Shown here: piece by piece, positions 50,953-63,605 of the stretch
How positions within the stretch are numbered: position 1 is the stretch's first letter
How the letters are laid out: each line of letters opens with the position of its first letter
Assembly: GCA_022113835.1 (NCBI GenBank)
Contig: JAILWY010000018.1
Location: forward strand, 8,843,001 to 8,907,000
Origin: Atopsyche davidsoni
Taxonomy: Eukaryota > Arthropoda > Insecta > Trichoptera > Hydrobiosidae
DNA length: 64,000 nt
Direction: 5' to 3'
Program-made: the position numbers and the translations under genes
Notes under the pieces: generated by a model
Told to the model about the DNA's origin: nothing
Seen by the model: the letters and a program-made list of their open reading frames with translations, nothing else
The model's database searches: none

Positions 50953-53587
50953 CTAATGAGCCTGGTTGATGTCAGACTGCTTCTTGTGGAAGATTTTGAC
51001 TTCAGTGAACTGCATATTGGGGGCCTTGAAGCTGTACTCATCGACGGTACGGTCGAAGGGATATCCCATGGGGTAGGAATCCATGAAGCGAGCGCCGGAG
51101 CCGACACCGCTGGAGATCGCGGAGTCGAAACCGGTGCCTTCAGGCACGGCAGGTTCGAGGAACGGAGATGCGATGACGTAGAAGTAGAAAGGCATGCCTC
51201 CAGTGCGGCCCTTCGGGAGAAGGAATCTGAAGGGAGCGCTGTTGTGAGACTCGGTCATGTCCAGGTTGAACTTCTTGCTTCCGGTCAGAGCCTCCTTGAC
51301 ATCAGCGTACAGCTTTCTGGATGAGGTGAAGTCCTTGGTGTATCCATCGAAGTCCCTAGAGTTGCGCTCAACCTTGTTCTTGCCGGCCTTCACTATAAAT
51401 AAATTTATTGATTATAATAACGTACGTCCAGATATTGGGCATCATTTTTTGTTAAAGAAATGCAACAAGTAGGCCTTACGTTCGTAAACGAATTCATCAA
51501 GCTGGTAGAAGTTCATCCTGTTCGTGTCAAGATCCATAACGTTGCCTTGTCCGTCGAACTTGGGTCCCAGGTAGAAGCGGAAGGACACCTTGGAGGGTTT
51601 CTCGGCGTAGACGTTGGTCGTCACAGTGAAGGGCAGGTTGTTCAGACGCTGCTGGCGGGCTTTGATGTACACGGCATCTTCCATATTGGCAGCTGTAATT
51701 AAGTTAAAAGCAAAGAGTAAACAGAAGCCTAAAGAAAACATAACCTTATTAGGTAAATGTAATGTGGAATATTTTTATCACCTTCTTCCTTGTTCTGGTA
51801 CACGATGTTGGTAATGTCAACATCGAAGTGATCGAAGTACGTGACGAGCTTCTCAATTTCCACTGTCTCGATCTTAACTCCGGGGAAGTCAAGCTCCTCC
51901 CTTGTGTAGGCAGGGAAGTTATCCTTGAACTGCTTGAAGAAGTCAACATAACGCTGGAACAGCTGGTAGAAAGCGGGATCGCGCATGCAGGTCTGGTAGT
52001 TCTCCAGAGCTGATGGGTAAACCTTGTACCTATGAATACAGGAATAATCAAAAAACATGTTTTTGCAAATGAATATGTGAGCATCATCAAGAATAAAGTT
52101 AACTATGCCATACCAAGTAGAGGGACGGAAAGAGTTTCCGAGGAGCATCTTGGCAATAGCCAGAGGGTAGCGGTAGTACTGGTGGTGGGGAGAATCATCA
52201 TTAGACTCGATGATGGAAGCAAGTTGTTCAATGTGCTCAGGCTTAGAAAGGTCGATGTGGGATCCATCTTTCTGCAAAATAAGCAATGTATGTCACAATA
52301 GAAATATAATTCTAACACGTTAAAAATGTATGAATATTTAGTAAACAATGAAGATATATACCTTAATCAGGAATCCAAGGTCAATAGCATCACGAATGCG
52401 CCTTTCGTAGTCCTCGACCTGGGTAAGGTGAGGGAGGAACTGCTCCTGAGCAAGAGTGAAATGGTTGGGTCTGAAGGGGAACTCCATGCCGTTGAAATAC
52501 TTCTGAGAAGGATAGAATCCGGTCTTGACGGGCATGTGCCACGAGAATCGGGGGATTTCTCCCAGTCCGTTGGACAATCTCTCGAGGTAGTAGCGAGCCA
52601 GGATCTGCTGGTGGACGTAGTAGAAGTACTCTCCACGCCTATCCTTTGACAGACCGAATTCCTCTCCGTTCATCCAGAAGGGGTAGTCCAAGTGGTAGTA
52701 GTAGTAGAAGCTGTTGAGGCCGATATCTTCGGTAAAGTAAGACAGCTGCTGCTCGTCATTGTACCTCACGTACCACCCGGTGTAGTTGGTGCTGATGATG
52801 ATGTTCTTTCCCTCGGATGTGTGGACGTACTGGGACACATCGGCGCCATGGCCTTGCATCTTGATCTGGTAAGCCTGTTCGATAACTTCGGAGCTGAAGA
52901 AGTAGTAGGGGTGGATTTCATAAGGAGCCGGCAGGGTGATTCCCTGGCAGTCGGGACGGTGCAGGACGGCGATGCTCAGAGCGTAGACGAACATCTGTTC
53001 GTTGACGTGCTCGCGAGCCCAGCAGGCGGTCTTGTAGAAGGTCTCGTAGTCCTTGGCGTAGAAGAACACCTTGAACAGAGCCTCGGCTTCGTGCATCTGC
53101 TTGTAATAAACAGGAGAGAAGACGTGGCCCTTGGGCAGCAACTGGGACTCATTCTCGTACAAGAAGTAGAAGTGCTTGACAGCTTCGACATTCTGCAGAA
53201 AATAAAAAAAACATTGTTGTTCAAAAGGCGTTTTAAAGCCACATTTTTATATAATTTTTGAAATTTGAATTGAATGTAAACTTACGGTGTAATGTTCAAA
53301 GTTGTCCTTCAAGTTGTATGCCTGACCGATCTCGACCTGGTCTTTGTGAATGTTCGGCTGGTGTACATGGTAGAATAGATGGTAGATATTCTGTTGCTTA
53401 ACCAAGAACTCCTTATCGGCTAAAACAATTGTGAAAGGATATTTTTGAATAAGCATTCAATAACACGTGTAATACATGAAATACAAAGAAAGGAGGGCAG
53501 CTCACCGGTCTTGGTCTCGTAGTGGTTATCGACCACGGCGGCCGCGGCCAACCCCAGGCAGAACAAAAACACGGCAAGGCTCCTCAT
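50953..53587 (-). CDS. Gene H: arylphorin-type hexamerin
   Basis: Predicted secreted storage protein of 701 aa. Coding exons: 53587-53506, 53419-53286, 53192-52362, 52271-52114, 52029-51782, 51692-51480, 51392-50953 (2106 nt, in frame). Same signal peptide and domains as F. The last exon gives the same protein sequence as that of gene I, and the 3' UTR is identical from about 50866 on. In contrast the end of exon 3 (DAIDLGFLIKV) matches F and not I. Exon 6 starts ANMEDAVYIKARQQRLN, distinct from F and I. GC-ending codons dominate. Confidence 0.93.
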
Positions 53588-53633
53588 GGCTCCAGTGGCG
53601 ATGACTGCAGTGCCTTCTGGGGTCCGCCGGCGG

Positions 53634-53641
53634 CTTATATA
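53634..53641 (-). promoter_or_regulatory. TATA box of gene H
   Basis: TATATAAG, 47 nt before the ATG. The upstream flank (53646-53670) is shared with I but not with F and G. Confidence 0.8.
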
Positions 53642-53670
53642 CCCGCGAAGTTTGCAGACCGCGGAAGGGG

Positions 53671-55349
53671 TAAAAGATCTCATAATACCGATATCAAAAT
53701 ATTGTTTTATCGACCCACGGTTTATTGTCATGATATGGCCTTATTTATTTATATATATTTTTGTATCTAGACGACATTGTTTTATCTTAATTGTTTATAT
53801 GAGATATAAGACATATGTTGATAATATGTTTTTTATGTTATGAATATTTCATAGGTTCATTGACCGATCTTCTCTTTTAATTATTTGTGATTCTTTAAAT
53901 AAATATAATTGATTTTTAAATTGACGTTATTCAACAAATGATACATTAAGTAATTTGTATAACTTTTATTTTCAGGCTCCATTCTACCAATATTAATTTT
54001 ATAAATGAATTGTTTTTTAATTTATTTTTTGAGATATACCTAATTTGATTCAATACGCGTATTTGTTTTTGCCTTATATTTCGTCAATTGTTTAGAAGAA
54101 ATTTCGTCATCCTATTTCTTTTGTGGTCTTTGAAATATTTGCCATATAATTAAAACTAAACTTTTCTTTTTGGGAATTTTATTTGTATTGTATTAATTAT
54201 TTTATTTTATTTATTATGTTTTAATGATCATAATTTGAGGAAAAAAATTATAAAAAATAAATAAAATTTTCATCGTCATTTCAGGGGTAAATTTAAAAAC
54301 AAAATTTTGTGGAAATAATATATATATTAAAAAATTTAGCATTTAAAAAAATTGTGGCAAAATATACGACCGTTATGATTTTAAAATATCATTTATAATC
54401 TGACTTGGTTAGCAATTTTGAATGCGTACATTGTTCATTTTTTTCTTTCGTGTAAATTAAACCCCTTTTATTGGATTTCCGATCAAGGCCACAATAAAGA
54501 AAAGCATTTTTAAGCTTTTAATCTAAACCATATTAAGATATTTTTATTTTTCATAAATATTAGATGTAAGAGGAGTAATTTTTTTAATTATTACATAATT
54601 TGAAATGTAATTTATATCTCAACTTTAATGTCAACATACTTCCTAGAAAAAATTTGTCTTTTTTGGATAATTACAATGGCTCTTAGTTTTAACTTAAATC
54701 AAATATTTTTTTAATGGGAATTATATTTACCATAACCGAAAAATTATGTCAGTTTAGTTTTAAAATCAAAACAGCCACTACATCGGTAAAATTAGTATTT
54801 GCCAGTAAAAACAAAATTCAGTGATTTATTTATCGTATAGTTTATTAATGTAGTTGCCCTCCAACGCTACGTCTCAAAGAACCATTTTTTTAATCCACAG
54901 AACCTGGAAATCCGCCACGTAATCAATATTCCAATCAATCACCTTGCAATTGCTTGTTCGTGCCTAGTGCGCAGTGCCATACAAGTCATCATCAAAGTAT
55001 CGTCTAAAAAAGGGACATTTGGTCACTTCTAGAAGACAATTTTTTACTATTTCAAAAAAATACATTTTTTAATTTGGTTTATTCTGTGTTTTTCCAGAGT
55101 TTGCCTGCAATATATCCCGCTATATATATTAAAAAATTTCTTTCAGACTACCACACAAACTACCGATACTCGAATATAAAAAGTGAAATTATATATTTCG
55201 CTGCCCATCACAAGACTGCCATATGTCTATAGATTTTATTGCAAATTAGAAGACAGTTTTATTTAAAATGGCTTTAAAATTATTTACACCTATAATGAAA
55301 AATATTTAAAAATACCTACTGTATCCCCTGATTTACAAATTATGTTTTA
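53671..55349. other. Intergenic between the Helitron relic and gene H
   Basis: No gene recognised; AT-rich with a slightly GC-richer patch near 54860-54990 that I cannot identify. Confidence 0.4.
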
Positions 55350-56486
55350 CTAGCGGATACCCGGCGTGTTCTACTACGCTAAAAAAATAAATACATTTAT
55401 TTTATTTGTCCGAAAAAAGGAAATTTTGTTTTTTAATAACTTTTTTACCTTAATGCTAGCGGATAAACAATATATTGAGTTTTTTCGGTAGGTGTGTAAA
55501 CAAAGATTTTTTGGTTTAATTTTGATTAACTACGTGGCGATAGTTTTTTAACAGCAAGTCTTGTTCCGTTGCACAATTTAGGTAGATCTAAGTTGCGAAT
55601 GAGCATCTATGGTGAACCAACTTTTAAAGTTATGATGTGTGGTGGCATTCCAGATGGTTCCAAAGAGTTGAAAATCTCTATTGGATAGTTGAATCTATTT
55701 TGGAACTTCATTATATAACAATGTTTTCGCAAAATTATTGTAGCTGTGCTCCTCGTTCTTCGACTTTTTTTTTCAGTAAAATAAACACGTTGACCGTTTT
55801 CTAAATGAACAGCAAGATTGAATTGAACAGTTGGATATCATTCGTGAATTCTGAAACCAAGAATTCAGCAGACAGCTTTATTACTGTTAACATATTTGCA
55901 TATCTACTTGTCAATATCAATATCAATGTCAATATCAACGTTTCTTACTTTAATGGTGGTGGTAAATTCTCCATCTATGAATATAATCTTCGATACGCCA
56001 TTTCTTTTGGTTAAAACGAATGTACAGAAGCCGCTCGCTTTCAATTTTGGCGTACATGTCAACAATGAACTGATGAAACACTTCACAGCATTTTAAAATG
56101 TAATTGGATTGCTCTTATCTTATGCAATATGCATAATAATCCATAGATGAAACTTGTAATACTCCCATATAAAAACAGACAAACTCACTACGATAAAACT
56201 CTCCGTTATGAATGACAGATAGTGATTTTGTTTTATACGCGATCTTCACAATGTTTTTTTTTCAAACTTTTTGCAAGGAACGATCTCGACTTTACAAATG
56301 TTGAAAATTGTTGTATGGAAAATGTCGAAAATCGAGTTAATTAATAGACCGAATGTATTTAATACATTGTTTTAATAGTCACAAAGATTCTTCGTATTAT
56401 TGCCTTTCAAATGAAACCGGTTTCAATGGATGGTTTCAAAACCTATGACGGACACACAAACATCTTTTGTGTTTTATATATATAGA
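55350..56486 (-). mobile_element. Helitron relic
   Basis: Minus strand keeps two pieces of a Helitron Rep/helicase protein: HQFIVDMYAKIESERLLYI and RFNQKKWRIEDYIH (about 56090-55970, the Helitron-like N domain) and YPIEIFNSLEPSGMPPHI, LKVGSP, LRNLDLPKLCNGTRLAVKKL-like sequence (about 55710-55545, helicase C-terminal part), with a stop between them and most of the Rep and helicase missing. The 3' end reads CTAG followed by T and is preceded by a short GC hairpin; the 5' end reads A then TCTATATATA, the expected Helitron termini. End positions are predicted from these signs. Confidence 0.8.
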
Positions 56487-57621
56487 TAGAATTAAAAAAA
56501 TAGGCTGTCTCCGGCCCTACTACTTTTTATATGGAGCCCCAACCTTGCGAATAGATTACATTGACTCGCTCTTACATGCACTCTTCCAATAACAGACCTA
56601 TATCTATCGATACATGCAATGTCATACGGCTGTATATTGATGGAACATGAAATTTATTAAATAAAATAAATTACTCTTGCAATAATTATATACCAGTGGC
56701 CATCATTTTTTTTTTAAAATAAACACATTACATCATATCCTAATAAATGGATAAATACATGAAAAATCATAAATTTATAGAAAATATCATACAACAAAGC
56801 AACCCCCCAAGTTTTACATATATATACAAATAAAATTATAAAAATACGACCTCCAATTCCAAGTGCGAAAATCAAATAAAGCCATACATGGCGGTATCTG
56901 ACAAGAATCAGAATTATCAAATCAATCAAAACATATCTAAATAAAGTATTAGTAAAATATAAACTATTCCAACAGATAACTGAGGGATACACATCTATGT
57001 AAACGCTCCATCGGCCTCATCATGATCCTCATGTTTCTAAACTTGGATCGACTTGTTTGAAGGAAATAACAAAACGAGCCTACAAACTGTGCAACATGCA
57101 TTTCATCAAATTCAAGGATATATATTTACGTTTAATATTTTTATTCAGGATTCTAACACCAAAAAAATTGTATATAAATAATAAAATGAATTATAAATTT
57201 GTAAATTTTCCAATATAATTATATTTTTTAAATAAAATATTAATGGACTATGAATTTTACCCAAGCATAATATTATCCATGATACGAATGGACCATTTAT
57301 TTTTAAAATTACACTCGTAATATCCCCTTTAAACACCATAATTTGTTTGACCCATATTATGCAGTAAATTATTTATAAGTAAAAATATATTAATGACAAT
57401 AAATAATGCAAATAAAATCTAATATAGTCTTATATAATAAATGTAGAAATACTTGAGCAATTATCAAACTAGGATATAAGGTGTAATGAAAGCCGTGCGT
57501 TGCAGCAGAGAGTGAGAAAACATTGTAACTACACTGAGTGTTATTTTATGATAAAATAATTAATATTATTTTAGGGAATATGGAACAGGAAAATTAATAA
57601 ACAAGTTTTTTGTGCCATGGA
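56487..57621. other. Intergenic between gene I and the Helitron relic
   Basis: No gene recognised. AT-rich; the minus-strand frame at 56714-56992 is hydrophobic and unrecognised. Confidence 0.4.
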
Positions 57622-57627
57622 TTTAAT
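57622..57627 (-). terminator. Variant poly(A) signal of gene I
   Basis: ATTAAA on the minus strand where F, G and H have AATAAA. It follows the shared 3' UTR. Confidence 0.45.
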
Positions 57628-57731
57628 TAGTTATAAAAAAATCTCAGCAGGTGGACTGCAATAGCGCTACATTAAACGATTCATGGAGAATCATATGTAG
57701 TAAAGTACATTTGAATCATAGAGATCGCTCT

Positions 57732-60361
57732 CTAATGAGCCTGGTTGATGTCAGACTGCTTCTTGTGGAAGATTTTGACTTCAGTGAACTGCATATTGGG
57801 GGCCTTGAAACTGTACTCATCGACGGTACGGTCGAAGGGATATCCCATGGGGTAGGAATCCATGAAGCGAGCGCCGGAGCCGACACCGCTGGAGATCGCG
57901 GAGTCGAAACCGGTGCCTTCAGGCACGGCAGGTTCGAGGAACGGAGATGCGATGACGTAGAAGTAGAAAGGCATGCCTCCAGTGCGGCCCTTCGGGAGAA
58001 GGAATCTGAAGGGAGCGCTGTTGTGAGACTCGGTCATGTCCAGGTTGAACTTCTTGCTTCCGGTCAGAGCCTCCTTGACATCAGCGTACAGCTTTCTGGA
58101 TGAGGTGAAGTCCTTGGTGTATCCATCGAAGTCCCTGGAGTTGCGCTCAACCTTGTTCTTGCCGGCCTTCACTATAAATAAATTTATTGATTATAATAAT
58201 GTACGTCCAGATATTGGGCATCATATTTTGTTAAAGAAATGCAACAAGTAGGCCTTACGTTCATAAACGAATTCATCAAGTTGGTAGAAGTTCATCCTGT
58301 TCGTGTCAAGATCCATAACGTTGCCTTGTCCGTCGAACTTGGGTCCCAGGTAGAAACGGAAGGACACCTTGGAGGGTTTCTCGGCGTAGACGTTGGTCGT
58401 CACAGTGAAGGGCAGGTTGTTCAGACGGTGCTGGCGAGCCTTGATGTGCATAGCGTCTTCCAGGTTGGCAGCTAAATTAAAATGTAATGTTAATGCTAAA
58501 TAAAAAAAAATTTCTTCTTAAGTAAATACACACAAAGAAAATTATTTTTATCACCTTCTTCCTTGTTCTGGTACACGATGTTGGTAATGTCAACATCGAA
58601 GTGGTCGAAGTACGTGACGAGCTTCTCAATTTCCACTGTCTCGATCTTAACTCCGGGGAAGTCAAGCTCCTCCCTTGTGTAGGCGGGGAAGTTATCCTTG
58701 AACTGCTTGAAGAAGTCAACATAACGCTGGAACAGCTGGTAGAAAGCGGGATCGCGCATGCAGGTCTGGTAGTTCTCCAGAGCTGATGGGTAAACCTTGT
58801 ACCTATGAATACAGGAATAATCAAAAAAAATGTTTTTGCAAATGAATATGTGAGCATCACCAAGAATAAAGTCACTATGCCATACCAAGTAGAGGGACGG
58901 AAAGAGTTTCCGAGGAGCATCTTGGCAATAGCCAGAGGGTAGCGGTAGTACTGGTGGTGGGGAGAATCATCATTAGACTCGATGATGGAAGCAAGTTGTT
59001 CAATGTGCTCAGGCTTGGTAAGGTCGATGTGGGATCCATCCTTCTGCAAATAATTATGTTACATTTTTTAGTTGACCTTACAATTAATAATATATATAAC
59101 CAATTATTAATAACGTGGATGAATTCTTATTCACTCTTACCTTGATCAAATATCCGCGGTCAATAGCATCGCGAATGCGCCTTTCGTAATCCTCGACCTG
59201 GGTAAGGTGAGGGAGGAACTGCTCCTGAGCAAGAGTGAAATGGTTGGGTCTGAAGGGGAACTCCATGCCGTTGAAATACTTCTGAGAAGGATAGAATCCG
59301 GTCTTGACGGGCATGTGCCACGAGAATCGGGGGATTTCTCCCAGTCCGTTGGACAATCTCTCGAGGTAGTAGCGAGCCAGGATCTGCTGGTGGACGTAGT
59401 AGAAACGCTCCCCGCGCCTGTCCTTAGTCAGACCGAACTCCTCTCCGTTCATCCAGAAGGGATAGTCCAAGTGGTAGTAGTAGTAGAAGCTGTTGAGGCC
59501 GATATCTTCGGTAAAGTAAGACAGCTGCTGCTCGTCATTGTACCTCACGTACCACCCGGTGTAGTTGGTGCTGATGATGATGTTCTTTCCCTCGGATGTG
59601 TGGACGTACTGGGACACATCGGCGCCATGGCCTTGCATCTTGATCTGGTAAGCCTGTTCGATAACTTCTGAGCTGAAGAAGTAGTAGGGGTGGATTTCAT
59701 AAGGAGCCGGCAGGGTGATTCCCTGGCAGTCGGGACGGTGCAGGACGGCGATGCTCAAAGCGTAGACGTACATCTGCTCGTTGACGTGCTCGCGAGCCCA
59801 GCAGGCGGTCTTGTAAAAGGTTTCGTAGTCCTTGGCGTAGAAGAACACCTTGAACAGAGCCTCGGCTTCGTGCATCTGCTTGTAATAAACAGGAGAGAAG
59901 ACGTGGCCCTTAGGCAGGAACTGGAACTCTTTCTCGTACAAGAAGTAGAAGTGCTTGACAGCTTCGACATTCTGCAGAAAATAAAAAAAAACATTGTTGT
60001 TCATAAGGCGTTTTAAATAAACATGTTTATATAATTTTGATGTTTGAATGTAAACTTACGGTGTAATGTTCAAAGTTGTCCTTCAAGTTGTATGCCTGAC
60101 CGATCTCGACCTGGTCTTTGTGAATGTTCGGCTGGTGTACATGGTAGAATAGATGGTAGATATTCTGTTGCTTAACCAAGAACTCCTTATCGGCTAAAAC
60201 AATTGTGAAAGGATATATTTGAATAAGCATTCAATAACACGTGTAATACATGAAATACAAAGAAAGGAGGGCAGCTCACCGGTCTTGGTCTCGTAGTGGT
60301 TATCGACCACGGCGGCCGCGGCCAACCCCAGGCAGAACAAAAACACGGCAAGGCTCCTCAT
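57732..60361 (-). CDS. Gene I: arylphorin-type hexamerin, mosaic copy
   Basis: Predicted secreted storage protein of 701 aa. Coding exons: 60361-60280, 60193-60060, 59971-59141, 59043-58886, 58802-58555, 58471-58259, 58171-57732 (2106 nt, in frame). Same signal peptide and domains as F. Different segments resemble different neighbours: last exon and 3' UTR like H; end of exon 6 and the intron beyond it (about 58425-58560) like F, with ANLEDAMHIKARQHRLNN; exon 5 and its upstream intron like H again; end of exon 3 (DAIDRGYLIKV) like G; promoter like H. This is the pattern of gene conversion. Confidence 0.93.
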
Positions 60362-60407
60362 GGCTCCAGTGGCGATGACTGCAGTGCCTTCTGGGGTCCG
60401 CCGGCGG

Positions 60408-60415
60408 CTTATATA
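60408..60415 (-). promoter_or_regulatory. TATA box of gene I
   Basis: TATATAAG, 47 nt before the ATG; flank shared with gene H to about 60445. Confidence 0.8.
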
Positions 60416-60445
60416 CCCGCGAAGTTTGCAGACCGCGGAAGGGGT

Positions 60446-61111
60446 CGCGGATTTATGATAACGATACGATAATTTCAAAATATCACGTCATACTATAATA
60501 ATTAGGCTAACCTGCTTAATTTTTAAAACTTTCGACGAATTTCAAATACTAGGGTAAATTATTTTAGCGATAATTGTAAATATATTTTAACTACATAAAG
60601 GATAAATTGGAATAGATATTTGTCCTGTGGTGTGTGGAGCTACTTCTATTATTTTTTCTAAATAAAATATCATTTATATAATAAAGAGAAAATAAATAAT
60701 CTTTTCACATTTTTTAATTAATTTTATTGCTATTTTTTTAACAATTTTTAAAAAATATTTAAACCTCTTATTGTTGTCTCTATTTATTTAGTTATTGTTA
60801 TTGATCAAAAATATATATAGATTTCGTTTTATATTTAAACTTGTTTTTTCTTTTGTTTTATAATATATCAAATCTTAGTGTTGGTAATGAATACATCGGT
60901 CACCATGTAGCAATTTTTTTAAAAAGTTTAAATTATTTCAAAGGTGTTATTATTGCGATTTTTTTCTATTTTATTATAATTTTATTTTTTAGCATTGCTT
61001 TATTATTCCTTAAACATTATAACGGAATCAAAATTAATAATCAAATTCTCTTCACATTCTTATCACCGCTGAATCTTTAAATTAATAGAATATATTGAAT
61101 ATTTATTGATT
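60446..61111. other. Intergenic upstream of gene I
   Basis: No gene recognised; very AT-rich with hydrophobic chance frames. Confidence 0.4.
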
Positions 61112-61298
61112 CTCTATATAATATTTTAAATAAAATACTCGAGTGATTTTGTCACATGTTAATTTTTATTGGTGACCGGTTTCACCAACCTTTCCCGCGA
61201 AACCGGTCACCAATAAAAAATATCATGTGGAAAAATCACTCAACTATTTTATTTAAAATATTTAAATGGAATTCCAACAAGTACTCTCTGTCAAAAAT
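61112..61298 (-). mobile_element. Palindromic hairpin element, copy 2
   Basis: Same family as 29244-29474 but inverted: arms about 61120-61183 and 61199-61262, less perfect, with the CCAAC-AAGTACTCTCTGTC head at the right side. A possible 8-bp direct repeat TATTGATT flanks it at 61104-61111 and 61299-61306. Confidence 0.65.
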
Positions 61299-61306
61299 AT
61301 TGATTA

Positions 61307-63492
61307 CTTAGATTCACTTTATGGAAAATCTCCGATTTTAGAATTTTCATATCTGGTATCAAAAAAGCGCGATTGAGACAGGTCGTTGGATTGACCTGAC
61401 AATATCGGTCATTGACCGATGATATGAATTGGCCGGGGAATCTTAATTTTTTTTTTAAAAATATGAATAAGAACTCATACTTCTCACAAGCGTCGTGATT
61501 TTCATCTATTATATATACTATAGTTTCGAAAATCTTTTCGGTAAGGAGTCTTGTGGACTTATTGCACACTTACAAAATGCTTTTTGTTGTTATACTTTGT
61601 ACTATCTTTGCGTATTTGAGTAAGTAATATTAATATTATCGATATATAAAGCAATTCATTTTATTTCACAAAAGTGTAATATAGGGATAAAAACTATAAA
61701 AGGAGAATTTTAAAATCTAATCAAAAGTATGAAACATTCTGGATTTAAATAGTCATTAATGATTACAGATGTAGTAAGATGATCAACACTGACAAATTAT
61801 TGATACGACTAATTTTCCTGTGTTGTATTATTTATTTAAACATGGTACAAACTCAGTAAAAAGCGCTGCTGTCTTGGGAATCATTATCCTTATCGAATTG
61901 ACAGAAATCGAAAAACAAATTGGTAGAAATAATATTAATTGCACTTGAAATAATATTTCAAGTGCAGCTAAATAAATACCAAAAATGTACAAAAATAACT
62001 TCAATTTATTATGCACGAGAAACCAAGATCCTAGTTTTGTATTTTATGAAAAAATCCTCCCCGCTCTCCCCATTCTGTTGCAAGCACAAGTGCTTGACTG
62101 CCATTGTGTGGTCTGAGCGTTTGTAAAGAATCGGTAATGGACTTGGAATGATTGTGGAGGGATGGCTCTGGAAGTACCTTGTCAAGGTGAGGGCTCTTGC
62201 TATTGTTTCTGCAGCCCACTACAGAAGGAGTATCAGATCTAAACGCCAGAGCTTTGTAAGAAAAGGATTATATAATAATGCTATTGGACAGCAGCAATAC
62301 ACAAACTTATCCTTTGGATATAAAACTTCCGTGTAGATGGACCCGGAGACTACACTATTCTCCCTAAGAAAACCATGAACTCTGGCTCAGCATAAGTATA
62401 TGCTCATTGAGATGGTCGCCAACCTCCTCTGAGGAGAGGTACCCGAAGAAGATGAAATAATATTTTTATGTTTTATGTAAATAAATATAAATAAAAATGC
62501 GATAAAATATCAATTACAGACACGTACCAGCCACACGCCTTACCCTTTCTATGGTCTTAGCTTAATTGTCATAGGTTTAAGTTTTTTAACTCCACGTTCC
62601 CTGCTAGTAGCAGATACTTAGTGATTGTAAGAAGCATTATATTCCGATGAATTTATAACAACCCATATAAATTATTCAAATAATAAACCAAAGGCAATCC
62701 TCGTGTTAAGTATATGTGTTTTCACCCATATGATACTATAGGAGATAGCCATTGCCTTACTTTTAACTTATTGATTTGCATTTATTGTAATTTATCATCG
62801 TAATATAAAGTTGAACTTCATTAAAACTACAGTGAAAAATACATTATTATTAGTCCAGCGAATAAAAACATCGATTAGTTTTAGTTCCTGTTTATGCATT
62901 TTGATCATAATTCGATAACTAAATATTATTCATGAATTCGTTAATTAATATTTAGCAAAAAAAATAATGACGTTGAGTACGTTGAGTTGATCACAACAGC
63001 ATATATATCCGGAGAGGTTTAGACAATAACAAAAAGACCTGACAGTTCTGCATAACGCATTTGTTGTATCTGTGCTATATAAGGAGGATATAGGTATATA
63101 AAGCTAGGATACATGCCCTGTATTAAAAAAAAAACTCCATTTACTTGGTACAGGTTGCAGCCTGGGATCTTATAAATCCTTATGAAAATATTTAGACTGA
63201 CCGCAATACAGATTTTAATATCGCGTTTCTCCTTTACTTCATATTTTTTTCATTAAAATATTTACTTATTTTAGCAATATAATATCGCACGAACCTTCTT
63301 ATAGGGTTTCTTATACTATTGATGTTAGTTTCAATGAAACGGAAATTTATGTATGTATGTAAATTTATATAATGTGTATGTGTGTGCGTTTGTGTATAAT
63401 TTAATTTAAAAATCTGGGATATAACCGTTGTTGACTTCTGTAAATGAATAGGTTAACAAAAAAAAATCATTTTAATGGATGTAAATTATTTT
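61307..63492. other. Intergenic between gene J and gene I
   Basis: No gene I can support. Plus strand 61578-61620 reads as a possible signal-peptide exon (see findings). GC-richer sequence at about 62030-62440 may be an old SINE or LINE fragment. A perfect 11-bp hairpin lies at 61941-61965. Confidence 0.4.
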
Positions 63493-63498
63493 TTTATT
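63493..63498 (-). terminator. Candidate poly(A) signal of gene J
   Basis: AATAAA on the minus strand, about 108 nt past the stop of gene J. Confidence 0.45.
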
Positions 63499-63605
63499 CA
63501 GTCTCCCTCAATTTGTTACTTCTATTTATGTATTCTATTTTACCAATAAATAGAAGTAAGTAAATTAGGCCATTAAATACACTCGACTGCTTAATTTCTT
63601 CAGTC

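Noticed and set aside
61291..61569. 92-codon minus-strand frame with VNDRYCQVNPTTCLNRAF
   Set aside because: Part overlaps the hairpin element and I cannot match the rest to a family; kept out for lack of support.
62030..62440. GC-richer stretch that might be a SINE
   Set aside because: No clear RNA polymerase III boxes, tail or target duplication could be read, so no element is called.
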